From: Exobasidium rhododendri
Taxonomy: Eukaryota > Basidiomycota > Exobasidiomycetes > Exobasidiales > Exobasidiaceae
Length of the DNA stretch: 64,000 bases
Assembly (NCBI GenBank): GCA_026210745.1
Contig: CP110632.1
Coordinates: forward strand, 4,773,001 to 4,837,000
Direction of reading: 5' to 3'
The position numbers were made by a program, and so were the translations under genes. Shown in pieces: positions 52,435-62,712 of the stretch. The notes beneath the pieces are model-generated. The model saw nothing but the letters and a program-made list of their open reading frames with translations. It searched no databases and was not told the origin of the DNA. Within the stretch, counting starts at the first letter, position 1. Each line of letters opens with the position of its first letter.

Positions 52435-54568
52435 ATGATCTTGAGCCATTCGGAAGGTGCTTCACTGCTTGGTCTGTTTCTGTATTGTGCAAGGAGAGCA
52501 GTCTTGACTCTTGGCGCAGTTCTGACGAGCTGGAACTGCGTCATTCAGACGTCGAATGGGGCCTCCAACACAGCACTCGGCACTCACAGTGACTTCGTCA
52601 AGACTGTAGATCAGGGAGCCTTCCAAGGGATACGTATTGGTGATGACGTTGATGGCGTGAGTGGAAGATATTGTTTCATGAACGTAGTGTCACTGACAGC
52701 GGACCTCAGTTCTTTGGGATACCTTACGCCAGGGCACCTCTGGGAGAGCTGCGTTTCGCCTTGCCGGTCCCTGTGGCCCCATACCGTGATGCAAGGGTAC
52801 GCAAAGTGATCAAACCTGGTACCGCCTGTCTTCAACCTAGCGAGCAAGTAGCGAACCACACCAGTGAGGACTGCCTCTTCCTCAATATCTACCGACCAGA
52901 CCATGCTACTGCTGACAGCAAGCTACCAGTCATGTGTGAGTCATTCATTCGTGTTCGTACTTCCAAAAGGGGGAAATCCCAGCTCACCCTATGTACGTAG
53001 TCTGGATACATGGCGGCTCATGGGCCCTGGGCGCTAGCACGATGTCCTTCTACAACGGCACCGCTCTGATTCGTAGAAGTGTCGAGTTGAATGAGCCAAT
53101 TATTCTGGTGTCAATAAACGTGAGTCAGGTCAAAGACAAGAAGGAGAAGAAGGAGAAGAAGAAGAAGGCAGCGTGCTCATATACATCTTGTGTAACAGTA
53201 TCGTCTTGGTGCACTCGGCTTTCTTGGTGGGTCAAGCATGCTGCATGCAGACAATGAAGGGACCGGCGTGCTCAATGCGGGGCTGCACGATCAGAGGGAG
53301 GCGCTGCGATGGGTTCAAGAGAACATCGCGGCATTTGGAGGTGATGCTGAGAAGGTGACAATCTGGGGCGAGAGTGCTGGTGCAAATAGCGTTGCCGCCC
53401 AGATGCTCGCCGATGCAGGACAAAGCAAGGGTCTCTTTAGCAGGGCTATCATGCAGAGCGGCAATCAAGCTACGTGAGTGCGCCTTTCTTCTTCTCCTCT
53501 ACCGATGTAAGGTGAGACTGCTAAAAGTGTGTGTGTGTGTATTATCTTCCTCGATCGTACAGCCTGCCCCGCCTGTATGCCAATGCCAGCCGACCTTGTT
53601 CGGCAGCGAAGATCTTCATGGAGGAGGCCGGTTGCACAGACGAGGATGACGCTCTGGCATGTCTCCGCTCTGTGCCCTCTACGAGACTCAATCGAGCCAA
53701 CTCCCTCGCTTTGTCAAGAGGCGCCTCGTTCAATCCTTTGCGTGATGACTTCTTCGTGCAAGAACTGCCATCGAAGCAGCTTGCAAGGGGACACTTCAAT
53801 CGATCCGTAAGCTTCATACACGGCAACAACCTCGACGAAGGCACCCAACTGGCGGCACCCTTTTCCACCAACCTGACAAACGACGCCGCCTTCACCGCCG
53901 TCATTGTAGCCAACTATGGACGGTCTGTTCTCCCCATCATGTCCGACATCCTGCGTATCTGGCCCAACGATCCTGCCCTAGGTCAACCGAATCGACCTTA
54001 CTACTACGGAAGCTCTCCAAACGACACATTCTTTCCCAACAGTTCAAACGGCGACATCAGTCAGTACAAACGACTTTCTTCCTTTCTGCAAGACACCCTC
54101 TTTGAAGCGGGTCGCAGGCAGCACCTCTTCGCTGCTACGAGTAGGGGTGTATCGGCGTGGAGTTATCGGTTTGCCCAACCGACGCCGGAGAATGCGACCT
54201 TTGCCAAGTACCAAGACACGGCTGCTTTGGGAGTGCAGCACGCATCAGACTTGCCTTACGTCTTCGGTCACCCTCCACACGCTGGCAACCTCTCCGAGCA
54301 GCCAAAGACGCTGCGACCTTTCGTGACTGACAACATCCTCGACAACATCACATCAATCATGACGGCTGCTTGGATACATTTTGCAACGCATGGAAATCCT
54401 AACGGGCGAGACGTACCAGAATGGCAGAGGTACAACGCCGGCCCCACGGATCATGGTATGGGAAACGAGCTCATCTTTCAGCCTGAGGGCACAGTCATGC
54501 AATTGGACGCATATCACTACAAAGAAACACAATGGCTGCACGGTCAGGCCACTCGATTTGGACTTTGA
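52435..54568 (+). CDS. Type-B carboxylesterase / lipase
   Basis: Serine hydrolase of the alpha/beta fold, 615 residues, probably secreted or membrane-associated: the N-terminus carries a hydrophobic stretch ([20 protein letters not shown]). Exons are 52435-52656, 52710-52935, 53001-53119, 53199-53473 and 53563-54568. Family marks are [29 protein letters not shown], the oxyanion-hole [26 protein letters not shown], and the nucleophile elbow GESAGA with Ser at about 248. The acid lies in [11 protein letters not shown] and the catalytic His in [14 protein letters not shown]. Several N-x-S/T sites in the second half fit an extracellular glycoprotein. Substrate is unknown. The first exon is the least certain part. 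Confidence 0.88.
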
Positions 54569-54684
54569 CAGCGCCAGCCAGCGAGAACACTCGCACACAT
54601 TACAGCATACACGTAAAGACACACGAGAAGAGGAGGAGCAGAACTACAATGCAGCTAACGCATTCCTCTCGACTGGCACACCAA

Positions 54685-55725
54685 CTACTCGTCGTGCTTC
54701 TTGCTCTTCTTCTTGCCCTTGAGATGCGTCACAGTCGCCCAGGTAGCGGCGCCAAGCGTCCCCAGAGCAGCAATACCAGCTAGGGCCATCATTGTCTTGC
54801 CCATCATCTTCTTGGCGGGTGCCTTAGCTGGTGCCTTGCTGATGACGGTGGGACGGTAAGGCTGGATAGCACCTGTTTTGGAGTTCAGGGGCCTAGAAGG
54901 TGGGACATACTCTCCCTTGGCATTCGTCGTGATCACTGTTGGACTGTAGGGCTTGATCGCACCAGTCTTTGCATCGAGGGGCGCAGACTTTATTATCGCA
55001 GTATCAGCAGCTTTTGCATTCGTCTTAGCTGTCGGTGCAGGCTTGGCTTCATTGGCTACTCCTTTGCCCTTTTCGGCCGCTGTAAATCTTGCTTTCTTCT
55101 CTTCGCCTAGGAAGCCCTCTTTAGGAGGCTGTTGAGAGTTACTGCCTTTGGTGCCGGACGTAGACGCTCCATTGTTATCGGGACCTTTAGAAGGTGGTGG
55201 TGGTGGTGGAGGCGCTGCTGGCTCCCCTTCTCCTCCTCCTGGGATTGGCGCCCTCTTAAAGAGTCGTTGTCGAGGGGCCTGCGAGACGAGAATGTACGTT
55301 CGTGGACATTCTATCAATCTAGAAATACACATCAAACTCTCGCAATAAACCTCGCGAGGCATACTTACCACATCTATCTGCTCAGGTAGCGGTAGGCTGT
55401 TGCCCTCACTTCCCATCGAGTGACCATGGTATGTATAGCTCGGATGCTGAGACGAGGTAGCTGTGTCTGCGGTGGTGAAGAGAGTGTCGGGATGTCCTCT
55501 CGTACTTGCATCCTCATACACGGCGTCCTGACATCGAAAGAACAAAAGAGGGAAACACGATTGAGATAAGGGCGCCTTCCTGATCTGCTACACCGTACAC
55601 TGAATTACCTTGAAGTCCTCCCGATCTATAGGTAGGTATGCCGCCTGGGTGATAGGGAGGATGTTTTGTGAAGCAACGAGAGACGAAAGGAAGATTGCCT
55701 TTCCTGAGTTGATGGACAGGAGCAT
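54685..55725 (-). CDS. Secreted single-pass protein with duplicated KTGAI motif
   Basis: Unrecognised protein of 289 residues from exons 55609-55725, 55369-55527 and 54685-55278. The first exon gives a signal peptide (AIFLSSLVASQNILPITQA). After QRLFKRAPIPGG, which contains a Lys-Arg site usable by Kex2, comes a polyproline run, a Lys/Ala-rich linker, and two copies of a short unit: PLDAKTGAIKPYSPTVI and PLNSKTGAIQPYRPTVI. A hydrophobic helix (MMALAGIAALGTLGAATWAT) sits near the end, followed by a lysine-rich cytosolic-type tail, KGKKKSKKHDE. That layout predicts a type I membrane protein with a disordered ectodomain. The two introns have GTAATT and GTAAGT donors instead of the GTGAGT common here. 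Function unknown. Confidence 0.7.
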
Positions 55726-56309
55726 GCTTGGCCACAAGGAAAGAGTGAGAAATCCTGCTCAAGGGTGATGCGGTAAGAGTGGTGAGCAGACCAGCTGCAG
55801 ATGGGGAAGAAGTGGGGGGGATGCTGAAGATCGGTGAAAGAGGAGCGAAAGTCTCTTATAGTCATGTCATGTCATGCACAGCACACTACCGCCACATCAC
55901 GCCTAATGAAAACGCCATGCAGGCGCAGATCTCGCCCTTAGACATGTGCGTCAGCGCCTCGTTGTGTGACAGGACTCCCAAGAAAGGAAGGGGGAAGTGA
56001 GCGCCTTCGCTTCTCACGACGACCACCAGAGCGAAGGCGTTGCAGGTGATTCACTAAAATTACAATGCTCTCTGCATCGCCATACACACAACCACACACT
56101 TCTCTACAAATACACTCGAGCGGCGGCGGCACCTCTCGACGTTCATCCAAGCTCCAGATCCTCCTCCTCCTCCTTCTTCCGCCCCAGCGTCAGTCAACGC
56201 GACGCGACGCGAAAAGGTCCTTGACGCAGCGCGGTACAGGCAGTAAAGCCCCTCTGAAATTATCCAGTCTCCCAGGCATATCTTTGCGACGGATATTCGA
56301 TCTTCTTTG
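55726..56309. other. Intergenic upstream of the KTGAI gene
   Basis: The 584 bp include an imperfect catgtcatgtcatg repeat near 55862, a CT-rich run near 56160, and a gcgacgcgacgcg stretch near 56200. No gene seen. Confidence 0.45.
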
Positions 56310-56525
56310 CTATACGCGAAAGTAGTTTGTGATCTTCTGCTGCTTGTATTTCTGCGACTCTTGCGCTTCGAGCTCTTTCAAGCGGTTCCTCAGCATCTTC
56401 AGGAGGAGGACTTGATCATCGAAATTCTCGCTTTCTTCCGTGTGTTTTATGACAATCTTAAACGCCTCAATGGCTGCCAGTCGCGTCACTGGTTCGGGTG
56501 GCCTGATCTCGATGGCTTTGTTTGC

Positions 56526-56560
<35 letters not shown>

Positions 56561-56840
56561 TCTCCTCCTCCTCCTCCTCCGCCTTGACCACAACCTGTGG
56601 TGCCTTGCCAGCATACGCCTTGCTTGTCGGAGGAGCGTGTACAACCTGTTCCACGTGTATCCTTTTCTCTACCGGCAGCCATTTGTCGGAGGCGCTCAGG
56701 GTATTAGAAACGGTGCCCTGCGTGATCCTGACATTGAAGCGTGACTGAAGCCATTGAGCAAGCTGCACCTGTGTGAGCCTTGGATGGTCAACGTGATGCT
56801 GGCACAGGGCTTGCCGCTGGCCTCTCGTGAGATGCGGCAT
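56310..56840 (-). CDS. Short pogo/CENP-B-like protein: HTH domain, polyQ, PIP box; no DDE domain
   Basis: Protein of 176 residues with two ends of a pogo-type transposase and nothing between. Residues 1-55 form a CENP-B-type helix-turn-helix (LTRGQRQALCQHHVDHPRLT, QVQLAQWLQSRFNV, ITQGTVSNTLSASDKWLP). A Glu run and a polyglutamine tract follow (residues about 87-103). The C-terminal third (IEAFKIVIKHTEESENFDDQ, then LKMLRNRLKELEAQ) resembles the end of pogo/Tigger transposases and closes with QQKITNYF, an exact PCNA-interacting (PIP) box; pogo transposase is known to bind PCNA this way. The roughly 300-residue catalytic DDE region is absent, so it cannot transpose itself. It may be a host gene derived from a transposon, or a deletion remnant. 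No flanking inverted repeats were found by eye. Confidence 0.78.
56527..56560 (+). repeat. CTG/CAG microsatellite in the coding sequence
   Basis: About ten CTG units, encoding the polyglutamine tract of the minus-strand gene, next to CTC repeats encoding polyglutamate. Likely length-variable between strains. Confidence 0.9.
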
Positions 56841-57273
56841 TGCGTCTTTTACTCATGTGATCGTTTAGAGAGAAGGGGAAGCAAAGAAAAAAGGAGAAAA
56901 AAACAATCTAATTATCGGAATTTTGGGCCCCTTTTCTTTTTACCACAACTCTCATATCTAATAAGATCACAAAATATCAGATTTGGGAGGTTTGCCGTGC
57001 ATGCAGTCTTTACACGCATACAACGTGATCGGCGAGTATTTTCCACCAGAACAGCGTCCTAGGGGCCAAGTCCTCTTCCCAGTATTCTCTTCCACCGGGC
57101 TCCCACTCAGTCCTCCTCTTTCCTTCTCCTCCTACGCAAAATACTCCCCACTTCGAGCGAGACTAGAGGCGTCTGGATGAGTGAATGGGCGGGCGGAGGC
57201 TTCGGCGTGCGTGTCGAGACTGTGTGCGAGACAGTCATCAATTCTCGAGGCGTCAGGAAATCATTCAAGCGTA
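56841..57273. other. Intergenic between cyclophilin 3' end and CENP-B-like gene
   Basis: The 433 bp include an A-rich stretch at 56880-56940. It would hold the promoter of the CENP-B-like gene. Nothing else recognised. Confidence 0.4.
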
Positions 57274-58090
57274 TCAGACCGACACTTCGCCGCTCTCCTT
57301 GATGAAGATCCTCTCGATCGGTCGGTCACTGCCATCCTTGGAAGCACGCTCTACACTCCGTACGACATCCATGCCTTCGAGCACCTGGCCAAACACTAAC
57401 GATGGTACGAGTGAAGTGGGGAGAGAGTGTCAGTGTCAGACAGTGAAATGCAGGCGCCCTCCGCTTCTGCCACTCACCGACATGCTTATTGTCGAGGAAA
57501 CTTGCGTCGCCCGTCACCTGAACAAGAAATAAGGGGGTTTGGTAGTCAGCGGACAGCATACGCCTTGGCACGCACGCTCCCTCCCTCCCTCCTCCTCCTT
57601 CACGCACGATGAAGAATTGACTACCATTCGTGTGCTTGCCTGCATTTGCCATGGACAACACACCTGGCCCTACATGCTTGAGCTGAAAGTTCTCATCTTC
57701 AAATTGTTCGCCATAGATTGATTTCCCACCAGTCCCGTTGCCAGCAGTAAAGTCACCTCCTTGAATCCTGGAGAGGGGCAAGTGCGATCGGGTCAGTTCT
57801 ACACTCTCACATGCGCCTCCCAGTCCTTCCACCCACATGAAGCCTTCGATGATCCGATGAAACGAGCAGCCCTTGTAGCCGAAGCCCTTTTCGCCAGTAG
57901 CCAATGCTCGAAAATTCTCCGTCGTCTTGGGCACGATCTCTCCATAGAGACCAATGACGATCCGTCCGATTTGCTTGTCTCCCTTTTGTACGTCGAAGAA
58001 GACTTTCGTCGTGATCTTTGCCGTTGCGTTTACATTCGGTGGAAGCTTGAATGGTGCAGCTACGGAGGAGAGGAACTTCTTAAAAGGCAT
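57274..58090 (-). CDS. Cyclophilin-type peptidyl-prolyl isomerase
   Basis: Protein-folding catalyst of 191 residues. Exons 57837-58090, 57608-57767, 57478-57517 and 57274-57395 join in frame. Core motifs are [80 protein letters not shown] and [16 protein letters not shown]. The sequence is closest in style to the CypB group, but the N-terminal 20 residues ([18 protein letters not shown]) are basic and amphipathic and not a signal peptide, so cytosolic or mitochondrial location is likelier. At the site of the tryptophan that contacts cyclosporin A (EWLDGKHV in human CypA) it has phenylalanine (SFLDNKHV), which should weaken drug binding. Very short exon 3 (40 nt). Confidence 0.93.
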
Positions 58091-58487
58091 ATCGTATCAG
58101 CTCGGAAGTAGGTCTCAGTAGGGCATAGAGTAGTGGAGGCAAGATTTAAAAGGTGGGGGAACGACGTTGAGTTTAGAGTGTCTGTCCCCCCCCACGCGTC
58201 GACGGTATGCAAGATCTCGACATTGGGCAACGATTAGCGGCAGACGCTCGCCATCCTTGATGCTTTACGAGCAAAGCATGCAGCCCAAGACTCCTCCCAT
58301 ATCGATTGGACGCAGCTCAATCAGGATCGTAGCGGTACATGTCATCTAGTGCTTTGAGCAATGATAAGGAGATGCAGATAGGGAGGACATCAGTGCAGTC
58401 TGCTGTGTATCGTGTATTCGCCGCCCTTCCTCGTGCACCCCACCTTTGATCCTCTCGACTTGTCCCCACGTCACTTGCCTTTCCGAG
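58091..58487. other. Intergenic: cyclophilin promoter region
   Basis: The 397 bp upstream of the cyclophilin ATG include a ttaaaaggtgggg stretch and a C-run. No gene recognised. Confidence 0.4.
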
Positions 58488-58826
58488 TTAGGACATGCCC
58501 AAGACATCATCGATTTCAGCCTTATCTCTCAACATCTTCTTTACAGAGTCGCTCTCGCCAAAAGTCATGTGCTCTGAAAGGACAATGAAAAACGCTTGCG
58601 GTGAGAAGTAGTTCTTGGGGTCTGTATGCTCCTTCCTGCTTGTTGAAGCTGGGTCATCCCTACTTCGGCCAGCTCATTCTCATCATCGCCAGCGTTCATC
58701 ATATCTACCCCACAGCGAGTGTCCCGTAGCGTCGTCTATAGGGTCTTCACGAGATTCTGCTGGTCCCTCAATCTCAAATCTCGACTTTCTCTCTCCCCCT
58801 TCTTGTTTGACTCTCTTCCCGAGCAT
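58488..58826 (-). CDS. Possible small gene, unknown product
   Basis: Weakly supported. The 3' part is the convincing bit: a minus-strand frame ending at 58488 reads DPKNYFSPQAFFIVLSEHM and then KKMLRDKAEIDDVLGMS, which has the amino-acid texture of a real C-terminus. Joined to an upstream ATG at 58826 (MLGKRVKQEGGERKSRFEIE) by a GT-AG intron of only 36 nt (58673-58708), it would give 100 residues. Such a short intron is doubtful and another first exon may exist. A neighbouring frame over 58560-58720 also looks partly coding. No family is recognised, and a decayed gene cannot be excluded. Confidence 0.3.
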
Positions 58827-61779
58827 GGAGATGATCAGAGATTAAGGTGCGGCGGGGTGATCGACTCTCACCTATGAGCTTTGACCCTTGCAGGCGCATT
58901 CAACTCATAGAGTTTTAGTGATGTTCAATTTGTTCGCTTCCTTGCATGGAATATGCAGCAGCCGTTTCAGATTGTGATGTACACAATACAGTGTCTCACG
59001 TCAAGGTAATGTGAAGTGTGTCGTGCTAGCTTGGTCGCAGACGATAAGACCCGAGAGAGAATTAACCTCCGAGGCAAGATTCTGCATACGACGTTGCAGC
59101 GATTTTAAACAGTCGTGACACCTGCATCATTCGCTCTTGTCCGGGTATGGGAATAGGGAATAGTACCGCGTCCGAGATTTCGTATGTATGCGAGCACCTC
59201 AAGGGCTTCCTTTTTCTCAATCTTTCTTCCTGCGTGCGATCGAGAAGAGAGCAGTGCAAAACCACCCGTGCAAAAAAAACCCTCCCCCATTTCTCCTAAC
59301 GAATCCTTCATCCTCCTTTTAGCTCTTCAAAGCCTGCACCGGCAATTCTCCATTTCTCTAGCGGCTTCATTATGCAAGGGACCGAGGAAGCATGGATCTT
59401 CTTCTCTTTTATCTAAATAATCATTAATGCAAAAGTGTCGTAGTGAATACGCGCGAGAAGATAATCTCAAGTGACGCCCATGCAAGATCGGAGTCTGAAG
59501 CTCTAGGCTTTTTGCCCTTTTCCCCTTTCCCCCCCCCCTTTCTCGAGGCAGCCGAGCATTGCATGGACGTGCCCATTGAGCCCTACGTATAGAGGAGCTT
59601 TCTCCGAAGAAACCTGCGTAGAGTCGTCTCAAGTCACACCTTTCTTTGCGAGTGAATCGGGCAGGATAGATGCGAATGATCATCTCCCTGCTAGGTACAC
59701 GGGTAAGGATTCCTTGGCCGGTGGAGCACGACCTGCCCTTCCCCGCATGCTGGTCATGAGGCCTCTCTCGACACCCATAGCACTAGCCTGCCAGACTCGA
59801 AGACAAGGCGATCGATACTTTTCCCTCTGGTGAAAGAAAGAAAAAGGACTTCTTTGGTCGAGGAAGGTCCTCAATCGTTATCACCGCGTTACAAAGTTCG
59901 AGATGCAAGCGAGCCTAATTGAATTTAAAGTTTTGTCCACGACTATGAGAAAAAATATAATTCTCGATAAGATTTTAGCCCGTTGCTCCATAACGTTTTC
60001 TTATTATATCGAGCTGCTCTTGTAGTATGTATAGATAAGCGGATCGAGATCATACTCCCAGTTAGCAGTAATTCTGGCAAGCGTGCATTCGCATGTGTAC
60101 TCCCTGTTATTTGTTCTACTCGCTAGTCCTAGTCCTTTCCCCCCACCCTCTTTCATCAATCTTTTCTTGCACAGCTGAACCCCCAATTATGTATGCGGGC
60201 TAATACAGCAGCGCATACAATTTATAGACATGAGGCAGTCGTTTCCTTTACCAAAAGAACAGGCTAAATTCTAGGGACTGGACGCGCCAAGAGAGTCTAT
60301 GAATCTTCCTTCCCTCACCCAAAGGTCTAAAAACGATTCTGCCTAGCCTCGAATCGCAACTGCTACCCTTTTCAACTTTCCCTTTAGCTTTAGCTTTGTT
60401 CCATGGGTGCGGCATCACGACGGATCAGGTCGCACTGTACCTGATATGAGATCTTCCTATTCCCCAATCTATACAGTTCCTTCAATACAAGTCTATTCAC
60501 TGCTCTTCTGTTCACCTTCTCCACTTCTTTCTTTGAGCACTTCTCAATCGTTCCATGCAATTACTCCCGGCTCATTTGCTGCCTTGTTCCCACGCAAGTC
60601 CCCTCAGGCTCCCCCTATGAGCAAAGAAGGAAAGTCCGAAGGTTGACCAGTGCCTGTTGGATAAAAGATAAGTGATCGGTCCTCTCTGACACACATCATG
60701 CAGCGTCGGACTGCATGCTTCTTCTTTACAGGAAAGCCCTCGTTTGAATGGGCAGTCAATGATGATGCTGACAGAGGAACACCACCTGGGATAAGATAAT
60801 GATCATTTGAATGTAGATTACAACATTATAGTATAATAATAATAAAAGTCGAAATGAAAATCAAGGAGAAAAGGCTGTACGCGAATTGAAGAACCGACAC
60901 ATATGCAAGGGGAATCTACTATACTAGTCCTTTTCTTCTGATTTTCCAGGGAATTGTGACTTTAGCAGATAAAAGAGGAGAGGGGGGGGGGTCGCAGCGA
61001 TCGGCTCAGAAACCCTGTTTTTTTCTTTCATGGGAGTCCTCGTGCCTATTACAGATTGTTGAAATGATTGCCTACCCAATAGGATAGCGTGCATGGAGGA
61101 TTTTGAATATACTTTCTTCAATGTTCCGATTACATGGGGCTATCATGGGTGCGTCGAGGTCCACATTCCCCATCATATCAAGGAGTAAATGCATCGACGC
61201 CACTAATGAAAAAAAGGATGCCTGCTCTTAGTACTGTACTCTACTTACGATTTCTACGACTGTATTACTAATTGCACAAGGTTCGATTAAGAGTAGTAAT
61301 AGGAGAGGGTGTACGCTGTGTGCAGGCTGCAGGTTGTGGACATTAAAATTTCTAGCCTGAAAAAGCTAAGAGGAAAACAGCTACTACTTTCAGACCACGC
61401 ACGACTTGTGCGGGAAAACAGAGAGGGAAGAGGCGAAAGGAAAAAAAGTGGGTTGAATTTTCAAAGGGCCACAGAGAGAAGAAGCCGGCAACTGCTCATG
61501 CAAGTAAGCAATCAAGCAAGATTTGTCTTGACTAAGTACGAGCTTGTCTCCGGTGTCATGAATCGGTGGACCTCCTTGGGATTAGGTTTGGCGCGGATCA
61601 GACTATGACCGGCTCAATGAGAGCCCTATAAAGAACGCTCCTCTCCCCCTTTTGGCCCGTTCCACTGATCAAGGACAGGCACCCACCCACCCACCCACCG
61701 ACGTGTACAGATCATCCCATCATAAAAGTCCTCCCGTCTCCTCCACCACAATCGTTTACTCACTCCTACCCACTTCATC
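58827..61779. other. Gene-poor region, about 3 kb
   Basis: No frame here has a signal peptide, recognisable domain or consistent splice sites; the longest is about 118 codons. The DNA is locally A/T-rich (for example 59920-60010 and 60820-60870) with homopolymer runs (C9 at 59530, G9 at 60983) and an ACCC repeat at 61681-61699. It is either long upstream regulatory DNA of the small Zn2Cys6 gene, or holds a non-coding RNA I cannot see. Confidence 0.5.
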
Positions 61780-62712
61780 ATGAAAGACACACTTCGCCAA
61801 CCAGACGGTAAAATCCGCACAGCCTGCAAATTCTGCCGACAGAGGTGAGTTCGTGTGTACTTGTGGTCAGCATGAGCCTGCCATACTAACTGGAAGACTG
61901 CCCATTCCAGAAAGAAGAGATGCAGTGGTGAAATGCCTTGTGCCTCGTGTGTCAACTTCAATCGAGACTGTTGCGTATACGATCGATGGTCCCCGTCCAC
62001 CGCTTCTACTTCGTCCAAGGCAAAGGAAACAGCATCGCCCTCGAACAAGTTCAACAACTGGATCGATCGCAGTTCGACGACAGTGCCGTTAAACACGCCT
62101 CTCTGCTTTACCTCCAAGGTCCTGCTCAAGCCAGTCGGTGACAAGTCCAGTCCCTGTTCCACTCCTACTCAACAACACTATCATCATAATAATGGCCATC
62201 AAGGACTCGCGGAAGCCAGTGTCATTCGAGCATCCAAAGCGGACGACCTTCCTTTCCTCTCCGTGTACAACGCTGACGGCACATCCAACTGCAACAGCCT
62301 CGATTGCTCGCCAACGTCTGTATCGACGCCGCTCACTCCTGGCGACCAGATGACGCGAACCTTTTCATTGCCTTCATTCCAAGATCGAGCGTGGACCGAA
62401 GGAAAAGCGCCAGCATCCGCATCGTCTCAGTACTGGGCGAGCATGGAGAGGACCATATCGGTGCCTTCTTTCCACGCATCTTATCGAAGCCAGGATGATT
62501 CCAATTCATCGCTCTCTTCCCCAATGACACCCTACAGCGATCGCAACGCCATGCTCAGCCCAGCGTGGTATGAATCGCCTCATCAACAGCAGCACGACTA
62601 CCTCTCTTCCACTAGACCTTTCGCGGCAGATCACAAAGAGGAGACGTTTCAATTGCTGCAAAGCGTGGATGCGTTGCTCGAGGCAATTGGAGGAAGCTCA
62701 TCGTCCATATAA
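61780..62712 (+). CDS. Small Zn2Cys6 protein
   Basis: Nuclear zinc-cluster protein of 288 residues, exons 61780-61844 and 61911-62712. The intron interrupts the cluster: CKFCRQR, then KKRCSGEMPCASC and VNFNRDC give C-x2-C-x6-C-x5-C-x2-C-x6-C. The rest is Ser/Thr/Pro-rich with repeated short SF and LP motifs (TRTFSLPSFQDR, ERTISVPSFHAS form an evident internal near-repeat), Gln/His patches and an acidic C-terminal helix (KEETFQLLQSVDALLEAIGG). There is no fungal-specific transcription factor domain and the length is less than half of the usual one. That layout recalls small developmental or stress zinc-cluster factors. The 3 kb of apparently empty upstream DNA would suit complex control. Confidence 0.85.

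Noticed and set aside
56041-57000. Complete pogo-type DNA transposon around the CENP-B-like gene
   Set aside because: No inverted terminal repeats seen and no DDE domain on either side. I report only a derived gene.
59105-59683. Minus-strand frames of 68-118 codons in the gene-poor region
   Set aside because: Interrupted by homopolymers, no domain, no consistent intron borders.
61270-61300. GGTTCGATTAA resembling a tRNA B box
   Set aside because: The flanking sequence does not fold into a cloverleaf and lacks an A box at the right distance.
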